36,681 nucleotides of DNA, from positions 1-36,681 of the IMG/VR virus record IMGVR_UViG_3300048509_000049; one strand, 5' to 3'. The stretch comes from a virus. Shown in pieces: positions 17,777 through 23,382 of the stretch; position 1 is the stretch's first letter; the number at the start of each line of letters is the position of its first letter. The translations under genes were made by a program, and so were the position numbers. The notes under the pieces were generated by a model that did not search any database, had not been told where the DNA came from, and saw nothing but the letters and a program-made list of their open reading frames with translations.

Positions 17777-18172
17777 ATGGCAACTTCAACTTTCAATCAA
17801 ATCGACTCAAATCAAATTGCATCGAATCGTCAAGTTTATGCTGTAGCCTGTCACTTCGCTAATATCCACTCCAAGTCTCCTTCGGAGAGATATGGATTGA
17901 CCAAAGTGTTCAACGCAGTCATCAATAAATCCTACAAGGATTCAGATAGCTATATGACTCATGGCGAAGCCACTGAGTTCTTTGAATGGGATTGTGTCCC
18001 TCCTCAGTTCCTTCACATGGTTTCTAAGCCAAAGGCTAAGAAGCCTGTAAAGACTTCTAAGACTCAGAAGAAAGCTATCCCGAAGGGAAAGGCGAAATTG
18101 ACTAACACTCAGCGAATTGATTCTTTAGAATCTAAGATGGATAAAATCCTTGAGATTCTATCTGCTAAATAA
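17777..18172 (+). CDS. First early protein, basic linker and coiled-coil end
   Basis: A 131-residue protein. Residues 1-80 form an unrecognised domain (NRQVYAVACHFANIHSKSP, YGLTKVFNAVINKSYKD). Residues 83-110 are a Lys-rich linker (KPKAKKPVKTSKTQKKA), and the end (NTQRIDSLESKMDKILEIL) is a short coiled coil, suggesting a DNA- or RNA-binding oligomer. The start at 17777 is preferred over an in-frame ATG at 17741, which lies inside the hairpin loop. The coding sequence itself carries several short hairpins, such as TGGC-GAA-GCCA, AATCCT-ACA-AGGATT and GATTCTTTAGAATC. It stands alone between the leader and a terminator. Function unknown. Confidence 0.8.
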   Translation: MATSTFNQIDSNQIASNRQVYAVACHFANIHSKSPSERYGLTKVFNAVINKSYKDSDSYMTHGEATEFFEWDCVPPQFLHMVSKPKAKKPVKTSKTQKKAIPKGKAKLTNTQRIDSLESKMDKILEILSAK

Positions 18173-18181
18173 ATCTATCAG

Positions 18182-18203
18182 GGGCAAAGGATTGCCCTTT
18201 AAT
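18182..18203 (+). terminator. Terminator after the first early gene
   Basis: GGGCAA and TTGCCC form a 6-bp stem with an AGGA loop, followed by TTTAATTTCTATTTT. It begins ten bases after the stop of the gene at 17777-18172. It probably ends or attenuates the leader transcript before the next promoter. Confidence 0.7.
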
Positions 18204-18217
18204 TTCTATTTTAACTA

Positions 18218-18226
18218 TGGTATAAT
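18218..18226 (+). promoter_or_regulatory. Extended -10 promoter for the small early genes
   Basis: TGGTATAAT is a perfect extended -10 element (TGnTATAAT). The base run 17 upstream (TTTAAT) is only a weak -35. It lies just after the terminator and before the cluster beginning at 18324. Confidence 0.6.
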
Positions 18227-18323
18227 CCTATGCGACAAATTGATAAAACTATGATAACTGTTAATTTTGTGTTTGGTGTTTCAGTAATTCTATTAACTTT
18301 AATAGAGCTAGGAGTATAGATAT

Positions 18324-18488
18324 ATGTTCTTTGTTATGTTCGATGATAATGCAGTAGTTTGTGAGACTCAGCTAGAAGCTGTAGAGCTTGTAGATTCTTT
18401 AACCCAAGATGGATATAGATATATTAGTGTTGGTCATAACCAACCACTAAATGTAGATGAGATGGAGGAAATAGAATATGACGTATAG
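18324..18488 (+). CDS. Small early protein, 54 residues
   Basis: The ORF encodes MFFVMFDDNAVVCETQLEAV and so on, ending MEEIEYDV. A short beta-strand, helix, beta-strand pattern (VMFDDNAVV, EAVELVDSL, YRYISVG) fits a small soluble alpha/beta domain. Ribosome site GGAG stands 11 bases before the ATG. It is the first gene after the 18218 promoter and overlaps the next small ORF by 11 bases. Family not recognised. Confidence 0.6.
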   Translation: MFFVMFDDNAVVCETQLEAVELVDSLTQDGYRYISVGHNQPLNVDEMEEIEYDV

Positions 18489-18564
18489 TTTTATTCAGGG
18501 ATTCGTTTATGGATTTGTGATAGTGGTTTCGTATAGATATATTGATTCACTTTTAGGAGTATAG
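18478..18564 (+). CDS. Tiny hydrophobic peptide, 28 residues
   Basis: MTYSFIQGFVYGFVIVVSYR followed by YIDSLLGV: a single likely membrane helix. GGAGGAA lies 9-15 bases before the ATG, inside the previous gene. The size makes the call uncertain, but its packing between two small genes fits the style of the region. Confidence 0.4.
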   Translation: MTYSFIQGFVYGFVIVVSYRYIDSLLGV

Positions 18565-18568
18565 AGTT

Positions 18569-18745
18569 ATGAGAGATTATATGATAGGCTTTAACTATTG
18601 CGAGTTTGCTAAAATACAAGTAAAAGCGAACAGCCAAACAGAGGCTGAAGAAATAGTTTATAAAATGCTAGAGGAATATGGAATGCCTGATAATGCAAAA
18701 GTATTTGATAGAGATTATTCAGTAGATTATGGTGAGGAGCAATAG
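18569..18745 (+). CDS. DpnD/PcfM-like small early protein, copy 1
   Basis: A 58-residue protein with FNYCEFAKIQVKANSQTEAE in the first half and an acidic end (DRDYSVDYGEEQ). The layout of beta strand, beta strand, then a helix beginning with an acidic Ala-Glu-rich segment is that of DpnD/PcfM-like proteins. It resembles the neighbour at 18750 and the one at 19993, and the three look like diverged paralogs. A GGAG ribosome site stands eight bases before the ATG. The molecular function of this family is unknown to me. Confidence 0.6.
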   Translation: MRDYMIGFNYCEFAKIQVKANSQTEAEEIVYKMLEEYGMPDNAKVFDRDYSVDYGEEQ

Positions 18746-18749
18746 AGTT

Positions 18750-18926
18750 ATGAAAAAGTATAAAGTATATTATTCAGTTTGTCATCATGGCTCAATAATC
18801 GTTGATGCTGATAGTAATATGGAAGCTGAAGATATAGTATGGGATATGCTACATGATGAAGAAATAGAAGAAAGTAGCTTTATAGATTCAGATTATCAAG
18901 TAGACTTTAGTGCGGAGATAGACTAA
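18750..18926 (+). CDS. DpnD/PcfM-like small early protein, copy 2
   Basis: A 58-residue protein starting MKKYKVYYSVCHHGSIIVDA, followed by an acidic helix (NMEAEDIVWDML) and ending DYQVDFSAEID. It shares the strand-strand-helix-strand layout with copy 1, and both end in a DYxVD segment. The start at 18750 is used because GAGGAGC precedes it; an in-frame upstream start at 18729 has no site. The next gene begins at the last base of its stop (TAATG). Confidence 0.7.
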   Translation: MKKYKVYYSVCHHGSIIVDADSNMEAEDIVWDMLHDEEIEESSFIDSDYQVDFSAEID

Positions 18927-19171
18927 TGAATAGACTTATGCAAATTTCAAACCACATGGATATAGCTTTAGATGCTAAGGTAGTTAGATATTGTGACGAA
19001 ACTCAGGTAGTGTTGTCAATTATTAATAATCCTAGAAAAGCTCTGGAAGAAGATAGAGTTTATATTGTACACAATGTTAGCTTTATTGATGGAGTTTCTG
19101 TATTCTGGGGTCATTACGATTTAACCTTTGAACAAGCAGTAAATAGTTTTAACTACAAAGCAAGTTATTAA
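18926..19171 (+). CDS. Small hypothetical early protein, 81 residues
   Basis: MNRLMQISNHMDIALDAKVV and onward, ending FEQAVNSFNYKASY. It has a beta-rich middle (TQVVLSIINN, DRVYIVHNVSFIDGVSVFWG) and no membrane segment. It is coupled to the upstream gene by a TAATG overlap and followed by a long hairpin starting eight bases after its stop. Family not recognised. Confidence 0.65.
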   Translation: MNRLMQISNHMDIALDAKVVRYCDETQVVLSIINNPRKALEEDRVYIVHNVSFIDGVSVFWGHYDLTFEQAVNSFNYKASY

Positions 19172-19179
19172 ATTAAAAT

Positions 19180-19235
19180 GAAGATAAATAATTAGTAAGT
19201 AAGTTTCTTACGAACTTACTAATTATTTATTCTTC
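19180..19235 (+). promoter_or_regulatory. Long hairpin between early gene blocks
   Basis: The arms 19180-19200 and 19214-19235 pair over 21 bp with a single bulged base. The loop, AAGTTTCTTACGA, has an AAGTT...GAACTT-like inner element like those of the 17704 and 21196 hairpins but more diverged. No T tract follows. It separates the 18926 and 19252 genes and fits an RNA-processing site. Confidence 0.75.
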
Positions 19236-19251
19236 ACAAAAGGAGACGGCA

Positions 19252-19866
19252 ATGTTCAATGTTCACTGTAAATCGGTTCAAGAATATTCTCAACGTAATG
19301 CTGATAACATGGCAGATACTGTACTCATGGTGGTGTTATCTATTCAGCAAAACTGGTTAAGTGTCGGCAACCAAATGGCTGATGTTAGGAATAACAAAAT
19401 AGATTCTAAGTTTCTTTGGGGCAACAAGCTAAAGACTTATCAATATCTAATGGCTAACAAGCACAAGATGTTTGCTCAAGTCAAAGCAGTGCTAATAAGT
19501 AATAAAAACTATGATGACAGAGCTATGTCGTTGATGAAGATATTCCTTAGAGTTGACGGCTTAGGTTTACCTAAAGCAGGGTTCTGCTGTCAGTTAATAG
19601 CAGGAATGGTTGGTTGTATGGACGTTCACAACATTAAGATGTATGACTTAGACCCTAAGACTTTAAAGCTCAACCCTAAACCTAAGACTGAGAAGGCTAA
19701 GCAAGCCAATGAAGACAAGACAAAAACCTATATAGCTTTATGTCATGCTTATGGTTGTGAGAATCTTTGGAACTCATGGTGTGAGAATCTAGCTACTAAA
19801 TCTAAGCGGTGGCAAGATGCTAACCATGTAAGTGAAGTACATTACACTTATCTTATTGGAGAATAG
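19252..19866 (+). CDS. Helix-hairpin-helix protein of unknown function
   Basis: A 204-residue soluble protein. The centre (LRVDGLGLPKAGFCCQLIAG, about residues 103-122), followed by GCMDVHNIKMYDL, matches the helix-hairpin-helix and following segment of base-excision glycosylase-type DNA-binding proteins, and I recall close relatives in other marine phages. No catalytic Asp or Lys can be assigned, so sequence-nonspecific DNA binding is the safest reading. A Lys-rich linker (NPKPKTEKAKQANEDKTKT) follows. AAAGGAG gives a strong ribosome site just after the 19180 hairpin. Confidence 0.65.
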   Translation: MFNVHCKSVQEYSQRNADNMADTVLMVVLSIQQNWLSVGNQMADVRNNKIDSKFLWGNKLKTYQYLMANKHKMFAQVKAVLISNKNYDDRAMSLMKIFLRVDGLGLPKAGFCCQLIAGMVGCMDVHNIKMYDLDPKTLKLNPKPKTEKAKQANEDKTKTYIALCHAYGCENLWNSWCENLATKSKRWQDANHVSEVHYTYLIGE

Positions 19867-19868
19867 TT

Positions 19869-20000
19869 ATGAGTCTTAAACTTTTAGAATTATTACACGT
19901 TGAAATTCAAGAACTACAAAATGAATTGGCGATTCCTGATAGCTATCTTATAGATATTTATAAGATGGTAGAGGAACTGAGAGGTGAATATTATGAATAA
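19869..20000 (+). CDS. Small helical early protein, 43 residues
   Basis: MSLKLLELLHVEIQELQNEL and so on, ending MVEELRGEYYE: almost entirely helix with heptad-like Leu spacing. It starts two bases after the previous stop and shares eight bases with the next gene, whose GAGGTG ribosome site lies inside it. Short, so moderately uncertain. Confidence 0.5.
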   Translation: MSLKLLELLHVEIQELQNELAIPDSYLIDIYKMVEELRGEYYE

Positions 20001-20175
20001 GTTTAAAGTTTATGTGATTGAAGAAATGGAAAGTAGCTATATTGTAGAGGCTGAAAGCATAGCTGATGCTGAAAGAAAAATGTTTGAAGGAGACTTTGAC
20101 GAAAGCACTCAAGAGATTGTAGACGTATATAACTCTAGAATAGTAGACGTAGACGAGGTTATAGAAGATGAATGA
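19993..20175 (+). CDS. DpnD/PcfM-like small early protein, copy 3
   Basis: A 60-residue protein, MNKFKVYVIEEMESSYIVEA then ESIADAERKMFEGDFDE. It shows the DpnD/PcfM pattern more clearly than the two other copies: KFKVYVIEE, a second strand, then a helix starting with an AxxxAE segment. The ATG at 19993 follows GAGAGGTG at a good distance; the GTG at 19984 lies within the ribosome site. Its stop overlaps the start of the next gene. Role unknown. Confidence 0.7.
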   Translation: MNKFKVYVIEEMESSYIVEAESIADAERKMFEGDFDESTQEIVDVYNSRIVDVDEVIEDE

Positions 20176-20305
20176 AACCTATACAGTTTGGGTCGGTGGT
20201 GTTGAAGCCAACCCCTATCCAGTAGCTTTAGATGTAGCCCACGATATAGCTGATGAGTACATTGGTCAGGGCTATGAAGATGTTGAAATCGAGGAGATAA
20301 AATAA
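20168..20305 (+). CDS. Small early protein, 45 residues
   Basis: MNETYTVWVGGVEANPYPVA and onward, ending YEDVEIEEIK. Strand-helix-strand layout, acidic. It overlaps the preceding gene by eight bases and ends in a TAATG overlap with the next one. It could be a shortened relative of the nearby DpnD/PcfM-like proteins, but the similarity is weak. Confidence 0.55.
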   Translation: MNETYTVWVGGVEANPYPVALDVAHDIADEYIGQGYEDVEIEEIK

Positions 20306-20631
20306 TGAACTTACAAGATATGTTAGACGAATATATAAACTATAAAATACAAGATGTCCTTGATGTAGCTTTAGCCAACAAGGAAAAAACTGTAACTAAA
20401 GACTTAGAATCTGTTCGAGAATGGTTTACAGACTACGAAAGTCAGCTAGATGAGATTAGAGCATTGGCTGATGAGAATGAATATAATCTAGAGCGACAGG
20501 AAGAAAGGCTCAACAAGCTTGAAGAAGACGGAGTGCAGTTAAACGAGGGTGTTATTAAAGCTAAGATTAAAGAAGCTTTAAGTACAATAAAATTAACTAT
20601 GGGAGTAAACTATGGAACTTCCAACTCTTGA
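20305..20631 (+). CDS. Coiled-coil early protein
   Basis: A 108-residue, acidic, nearly all-helical protein. The region from TVTKDLESVREWFTDYESQL through LERQEERLNKLEEDGVQL forms a long coiled coil. AGGAG precedes the start by several bases within the previous gene. It overlaps the next gene by 20 bases. No known domain is recognised; a structural or inhibitory small protein is possible. Confidence 0.65.
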   Translation: MNLQDMLDEYINYKIQDVLDVALANKEKTVTKDLESVREWFTDYESQLDEIRALADENEYNLERQEERLNKLEEDGVQLNEGVIKAKIKEALSTIKLTMGVNYGTSNS

Positions 20632-20851
20632 AGAGTTTGAAAAGACTTGTGCCAAACACCTATGGCTGTTCACCTTAGAGCCAGACTTGAATAGAGCTAT
20701 GGAAGGCTTAAAGACGTACCATTATATCCAAGATGTTATCAAGAAAGGTGGCGGTAAATATAAACAGGTACACCGCAAAGCATACGAAAATTTTATTGAC
20801 GATACAAAGGAGAATGCCGATGACTACGGATTCCAAAGAAGCTCTAATTGA
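20612..20851 (+). CDS. Small hypothetical early protein, 79 residues
   Basis: MELPTLEEFEKTCAKHLWLF and onward, helical, with a basic patch (KKGGGKYKQVHRKAYENF). The start has GGGAG eight bases upstream inside the preceding gene. It overlaps both neighbours in different frames (20 and 32 bases). Family not recognised. Confidence 0.6.
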   Translation: MELPTLEEFEKTCAKHLWLFTLEPDLNRAMEGLKTYHYIQDVIKKGGGKYKQVHRKAYENFIDDTKENADDYGFQRSSN

Positions 20852-21008
20852 AAAGGTCTTTGTGCAAATGATTGAAGACTTTAGAGATAAAGAATATGCA
20901 CCGATTTACGAACTGTTAAATCATATACCAAGCTCTGTGCTTGAAGGCTTTCTAACTGAGGTAGAATTTTATGAGAAGTTTTTTTCCAGAGACAATGTGG
21001 AGGATTGA
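20820..21008 (+). CDS. Small helical early protein, 62 residues
   Basis: MTTDSKEALIEKVFVQMIED then YAPIYELLNHIPSSVLEGFL. It is helical and soluble, and resembles small phage proteins I recall with an MIEDF...ELL..IP pattern. AAGGAG lies seven bases before the ATG at 20820; the ATG at 20814 is too close to it, and the longer in-frame reading from 20733 has no site. Confidence 0.65.
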   Translation: MTTDSKEALIEKVFVQMIEDFRDKEYAPIYELLNHIPSSVLEGFLTEVEFYEKFFSRDNVED

Positions 21009-21156
21009 TAAGCTAAACATATCAAGCACTAAGCCTAGCTACACAACAGACATTGAAGATGCTAAGAAGCTAGGCGAAGCTTATGGCGGTGCTTATATTA
21101 TTACACAGCTAAAGGGTGACAGACTTAAAGAAGAGATGAGGGGATTACATGACTAG
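20995..21156 (+). CDS. Small early protein, start uncertain
   Basis: About 53 residues, MWRIDKLNISSTKPSYTTDI then KKLGEAYGGAYIITQLKGDR. The central AKKLGEAYGGAYII looks like a genuine small alpha/beta domain. The ribosome site is weak for the ATG at 20995, and an upstream in-frame ATG at 20971 is possible. It is the last gene before the long hairpin at 21196. Confidence 0.5.
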   Translation: MWRIDKLNISSTKPSYTTDIEDAKKLGEAYGGAYIITQLKGDRLKEEMRGLHD

Positions 21157-21195
21157 TAAATGTATATTCAAATGTATATTATAATATATAAATTA

Positions 21196-21268
21196 ACTTA
21201 CTTAATAATCTTATAAGTTAATAAGAAGTTCAGTATGAACTTATTAACTTATAAGATATTAAGTTAGT
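21196..21268 (+). promoter_or_regulatory. Long hairpin sharing its loop with the 17704 hairpin
   Basis: Arms 21201-21225 and 21240-21263 pair over 24 bp with one bulge, with partial pairing outside. The loop AAGTTCAGTATGAA differs in one base from the loop at 17732-17745, and the flanking arm sequences are also similar. The lack of a T tract argues against a plain terminator. It separates the small early genes from the 21324 block. Confidence 0.8.
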
Positions 21269-21294
21269 ATACCACAAGTCGAGGCACTTGTCAA
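21266..21294 (-). promoter_or_regulatory. Apparent minus-strand promoter inside the early region
   Basis: On the minus strand TTGACA (21289-21294) and TATACT (21266-21271) are 17 bases apart, with TGTGG just before the -10. ACTTGTGGTATA is also found in the promoter at 22648-22676. It points against the early genes and would produce an antisense RNA starting with the 21196-21268 hairpin. Confidence 0.6.
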
Positions 21295-21323
21295 GCATTT
21301 TTTAAACTAAAGGTAAAAAAACT

Positions 21324-21578
21324 ATGGAAACTTTATTTAACTTAGTAGCATCAGCAGTACAGAAACTTGTTTTTAGCGGTAAGAAAAACGGCAAAGTATT
21401 TGGAAGGTCTTTTATTATTAGACGTAGAACATCTAAGAACCGATTCCAAATGAGTAGAGGTGAATGCTTTAACATCTTACACTGTTACAAATGGGCTTTC
21501 TATTTACAACACAAACGCTCAAGAGCTATTAGCTTCAACAACATTAAAGACATCAACGGCTCTGAAGGAGTAAGCTAA
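21324..21578 (+). CDS. Basic hypothetical protein, 84 residues
   Basis: METLFNLVASAVQKLVFSGK followed by a basic stretch (RSFIIRRRTSKNRFQMSRGE) and a C-terminal region with ILHCYKWAFYLQHKRSRAIS. The charge suggests nucleic-acid binding. AAAGGT is a usable ribosome site. Its stop overlaps the start of the DUF932-like gene. Family not recognised. Confidence 0.6.
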   Translation: METLFNLVASAVQKLVFSGKKNGKVFGRSFIIRRRTSKNRFQMSRGECFNILHCYKWAFYLQHKRSRAISFNNIKDINGSEGVS

Positions 21579-22519
21579 TGTCTAACATCACACCTATGTT
21601 TCAAAACTATGGTGCTACCCAGTCCCTTAGAGATAAGGGATATGGGTCAGCAGATTTTAATATACATACAACCCCACTATCTTATACCTGTTGGATTAAT
21701 GACGGAGCAGGTACAAATACATTACAAAGTTCTAAGTCTGTAATCTATCGTACTGATACTGGTGAAGAGCTAGGTGTTCATGGTCATGGCTATCAGGCTG
21801 TATCCCCTAAGCAAATGATAGATGCTACAAGGGCTATACTGGAACGCTCCGACTTAGACATAACAGATATTGAAGAACGTATAAGGACTTCTCACAATGG
21901 CTCTAGGTGCTTTGTACAATATACTCTACCTGCCCATGACTATAAGACTCCAGACGGAGACACTGCATCTCTTAGTCTACTTGCCACCAGTTCTATTGAC
22001 GGGACGTTTCCCTTCATGATTAGTGCGGCAGCTATACAGTCTGCTTGTACAAACCTACAAGTGTTTATTGGTGGTGAGGTTGCAGTATATAAATCTAAAC
22101 ACACCAAGAGTTTAAACATTGACCACGGTGCTAACATAATTGTTAAGGCTCTCGATGTCTTTGAGAATCAACGAGACTTGTGGCAACAGTTTCAGAATCA
22201 GCATGTTAGTTCTAACGAAGCCTTTATAGAAATATGTAAGGGTGTAGGTTCAGAAAAACTTATTGACGAACTGGTAGATTCAACGCCTGATTATGTTATA
22301 GCTAATAATAAAAACAAAGCTAAGAATGCTCATTACATTTGGACTAAGTATCAGATGTACAAGATGAGACTAGGCGACAATCGTTGGGCTTTATATAATG
22401 CTTTCACCGATTGGTCTACACACTCTCAAGGCTACACCAAAGCTTCACAATCTAATATAGCTTCTGTGTTAGCCAACCGACAAGACATGGTGCGTAAAGC
22501 ATTTGCTAAGGCGGCATAA
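21578..22519 (+). CDS. DUF932 phage/plasmid-like protein
   Basis: A 313-residue protein with the pattern of the DUF932 family: an N-terminal part with VIYRTDTGEELGVHGHGYQA, the central CFVQYTLPAHDYKTPDGDTA and SLLATSSIDGTFPFMISAAA, then HTKSLNIDHGA and a helical C-terminus (WALYNAFTDWSTHSQGYTKA). Members are common on phages and plasmids near replication genes; their biochemical role is not settled. GAAGGAG precedes the ATG. It sits directly upstream of the SSB and primase-helicase block, suggesting a part in DNA replication or in blocking host functions. Confidence 0.8.
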   Translation: MSNITPMFQNYGATQSLRDKGYGSADFNIHTTPLSYTCWINDGAGTNTLQSSKSVIYRTDTGEELGVHGHGYQAVSPKQMIDATRAILERSDLDITDIEERIRTSHNGSRCFVQYTLPAHDYKTPDGDTASLSLLATSSIDGTFPFMISAAAIQSACTNLQVFIGGEVAVYKSKHTKSLNIDHGANIIVKALDVFENQRDLWQQFQNQHVSSNEAFIEICKGVGSEKLIDELVDSTPDYVIANNKNKAKNAHYIWTKYQMYKMRLGDNRWALYNAFTDWSTHSQGYTKASQSNIASVLANRQDMVRKAFAKAA

Positions 22520-22662
22520 TGACAACAGCAGTAATATCATTGAGTCTGTTGGCACTAAGCGCCCCGCTGTGGTTAGTATTAACTGTAGCTGTAGCGGGGA
22601 CTGCATTAGAAATAACAAACCCATACGAAAATATATTGAAAAAAAACTTAACAAAGAAGTAA
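22519..22662 (+). CDS. Small membrane protein, 47 residues
   Basis: MTTAVISLSLLALSAPLWLV then LTVAVAGTALEITNPYENIL and a basic end (KKNLTKK). One long hydrophobic segment of about 30 residues, then a positively charged tail, fits an inner-membrane protein. It starts at the last base of the previous stop. The next promoter overlaps its 3' end. Function unknown. Confidence 0.6.
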   Translation: MTTAVISLSLLALSAPLWLVLTVAVAGTALEITNPYENILKKNLTKK

Positions 22663-22676
22663 ACTTGTGGTATAAT
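22648..22676 (+). promoter_or_regulatory. Promoter for the replication module
   Basis: TTAACA (22648-22653) and TATAAT (22671-22676) are separated by 17 bases, and TGG just before the -10 gives an extended -10. It lies 38 bases before the SSB-like gene and overlaps the end of the small membrane gene. Confidence 0.75.
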
Positions 22677-22714
22677 CACACTTCAATTTTCAACCAACAA
22701 AAGGAAATAGTAAC

Positions 22715-23140
22715 ATGGCAATAGTATCAGGAACAGCTTATTGGGCAAGTGTAACAACACCGAATACAACTTATGAACCAGTGTATACAGTAAACCTAGT
22801 AGTCGATGACGATACAGCAGAGTCTTTTAAATCTAAAGGCTTCACTGTTAAAGACATGGACGAAGGTCAAGCACTAGTAATCAAGCGTAAAGTTAATGGT
22901 CCAAATGGTATGGTACGTCAGCCACCTAAGCTAGTAGACTCTGCAAAGAATCCACTGGATGAGCGAGTAGGTAATGGCTCAAAGGTTAAGGTGCAGTACA
23001 AAGAATGGGAATCTGTTTGGAAAGGTAAGACTTTCAAAGGCTTAGACTTTCAAGCCATGCAGGTTCTAGATTTAGTAACAGTCGGAGACGTTGATGGTGG
23101 CGAGTTCGACATTGAAGATGAAATGGGAGATGAGTTATAA
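22715..23140 (+). CDS. Single-stranded DNA-binding protein, T7 gp2.5-like
   Basis: A 141-residue protein starting MAIVSGTAYWASVTTPNTTY. A beta-rich, OB-fold-like body (PVYTVNLVVDDDTAESFKSK, ALVIKRKVNGPNG, VGNGSKVKVQYKEW) is followed by a strongly acidic tail (GGEFDIEDEMGDEL). An acidic C-terminus that contacts polymerase and helicase is the hallmark of gp2.5-type SSBs. It follows its own promoter with an AAAGGAAA ribosome site and precedes the primase-helicase and polymerase genes, as expected for the replisome module. The family assignment is by pattern and context. Confidence 0.8.
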   Translation: MAIVSGTAYWASVTTPNTTYEPVYTVNLVVDDDTAESFKSKGFTVKDMDEGQALVIKRKVNGPNGMVRQPPKLVDSAKNPLDERVGNGSKVKVQYKEWESVWKGKTFKGLDFQAMQVLDLVTVGDVDGGEFDIEDEMGDEL

Positions 23141-23370
23141 TGAATACATATCGTACAGATGAAGGTACGTATGATGTCAGTAAGATTAGCCCCGAAGGAC
23201 AGGGGCTTTTCAACTTACTACAACATACATTAGTAGAACAATCGAGAGCACAAAACGATGCTCAAGCTTATCAAGCCGCAGGTGCAAAGCTAAAAGAATT
23301 GTTTGAAGAAGAGCTTACGGATGAGGCTCTTGTAGAAGCAGAAGCAGAGGAAGAAAACTCAACCGACTAA
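23140..23370 (+). CDS. Small DUF6447-like protein
   Basis: A 76-residue protein, MNTYRTDEGTYDVSKISPEG then QGLFNLLQHTLVEQSRAQND, a helix and an acidic tail (EALVEAEAEEENSTD). The short strand pair followed by Leu-Ser-Glu-Glu-Gly-like turn and helix recalls DUF6447 proteins. It overlaps the SSB stop (TAATG) and lies 12 bases before the primase-helicase. Function unknown. Confidence 0.6.
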   Translation: MNTYRTDEGTYDVSKISPEGQGLFNLLQHTLVEQSRAQNDAQAYQAAGAKLKELFEEELTDEALVEAEAEEENSTD

Positions 23371-23382
23371 CCGAGGTGTAAC

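Noticed and set aside
18230-18319. Possible 29-residue hydrophobic peptide
   Set aside because: The ATG lies at or before the predicted start of transcription from the 18218 promoter and lacks a ribosome site, so it is probably leader sequence.
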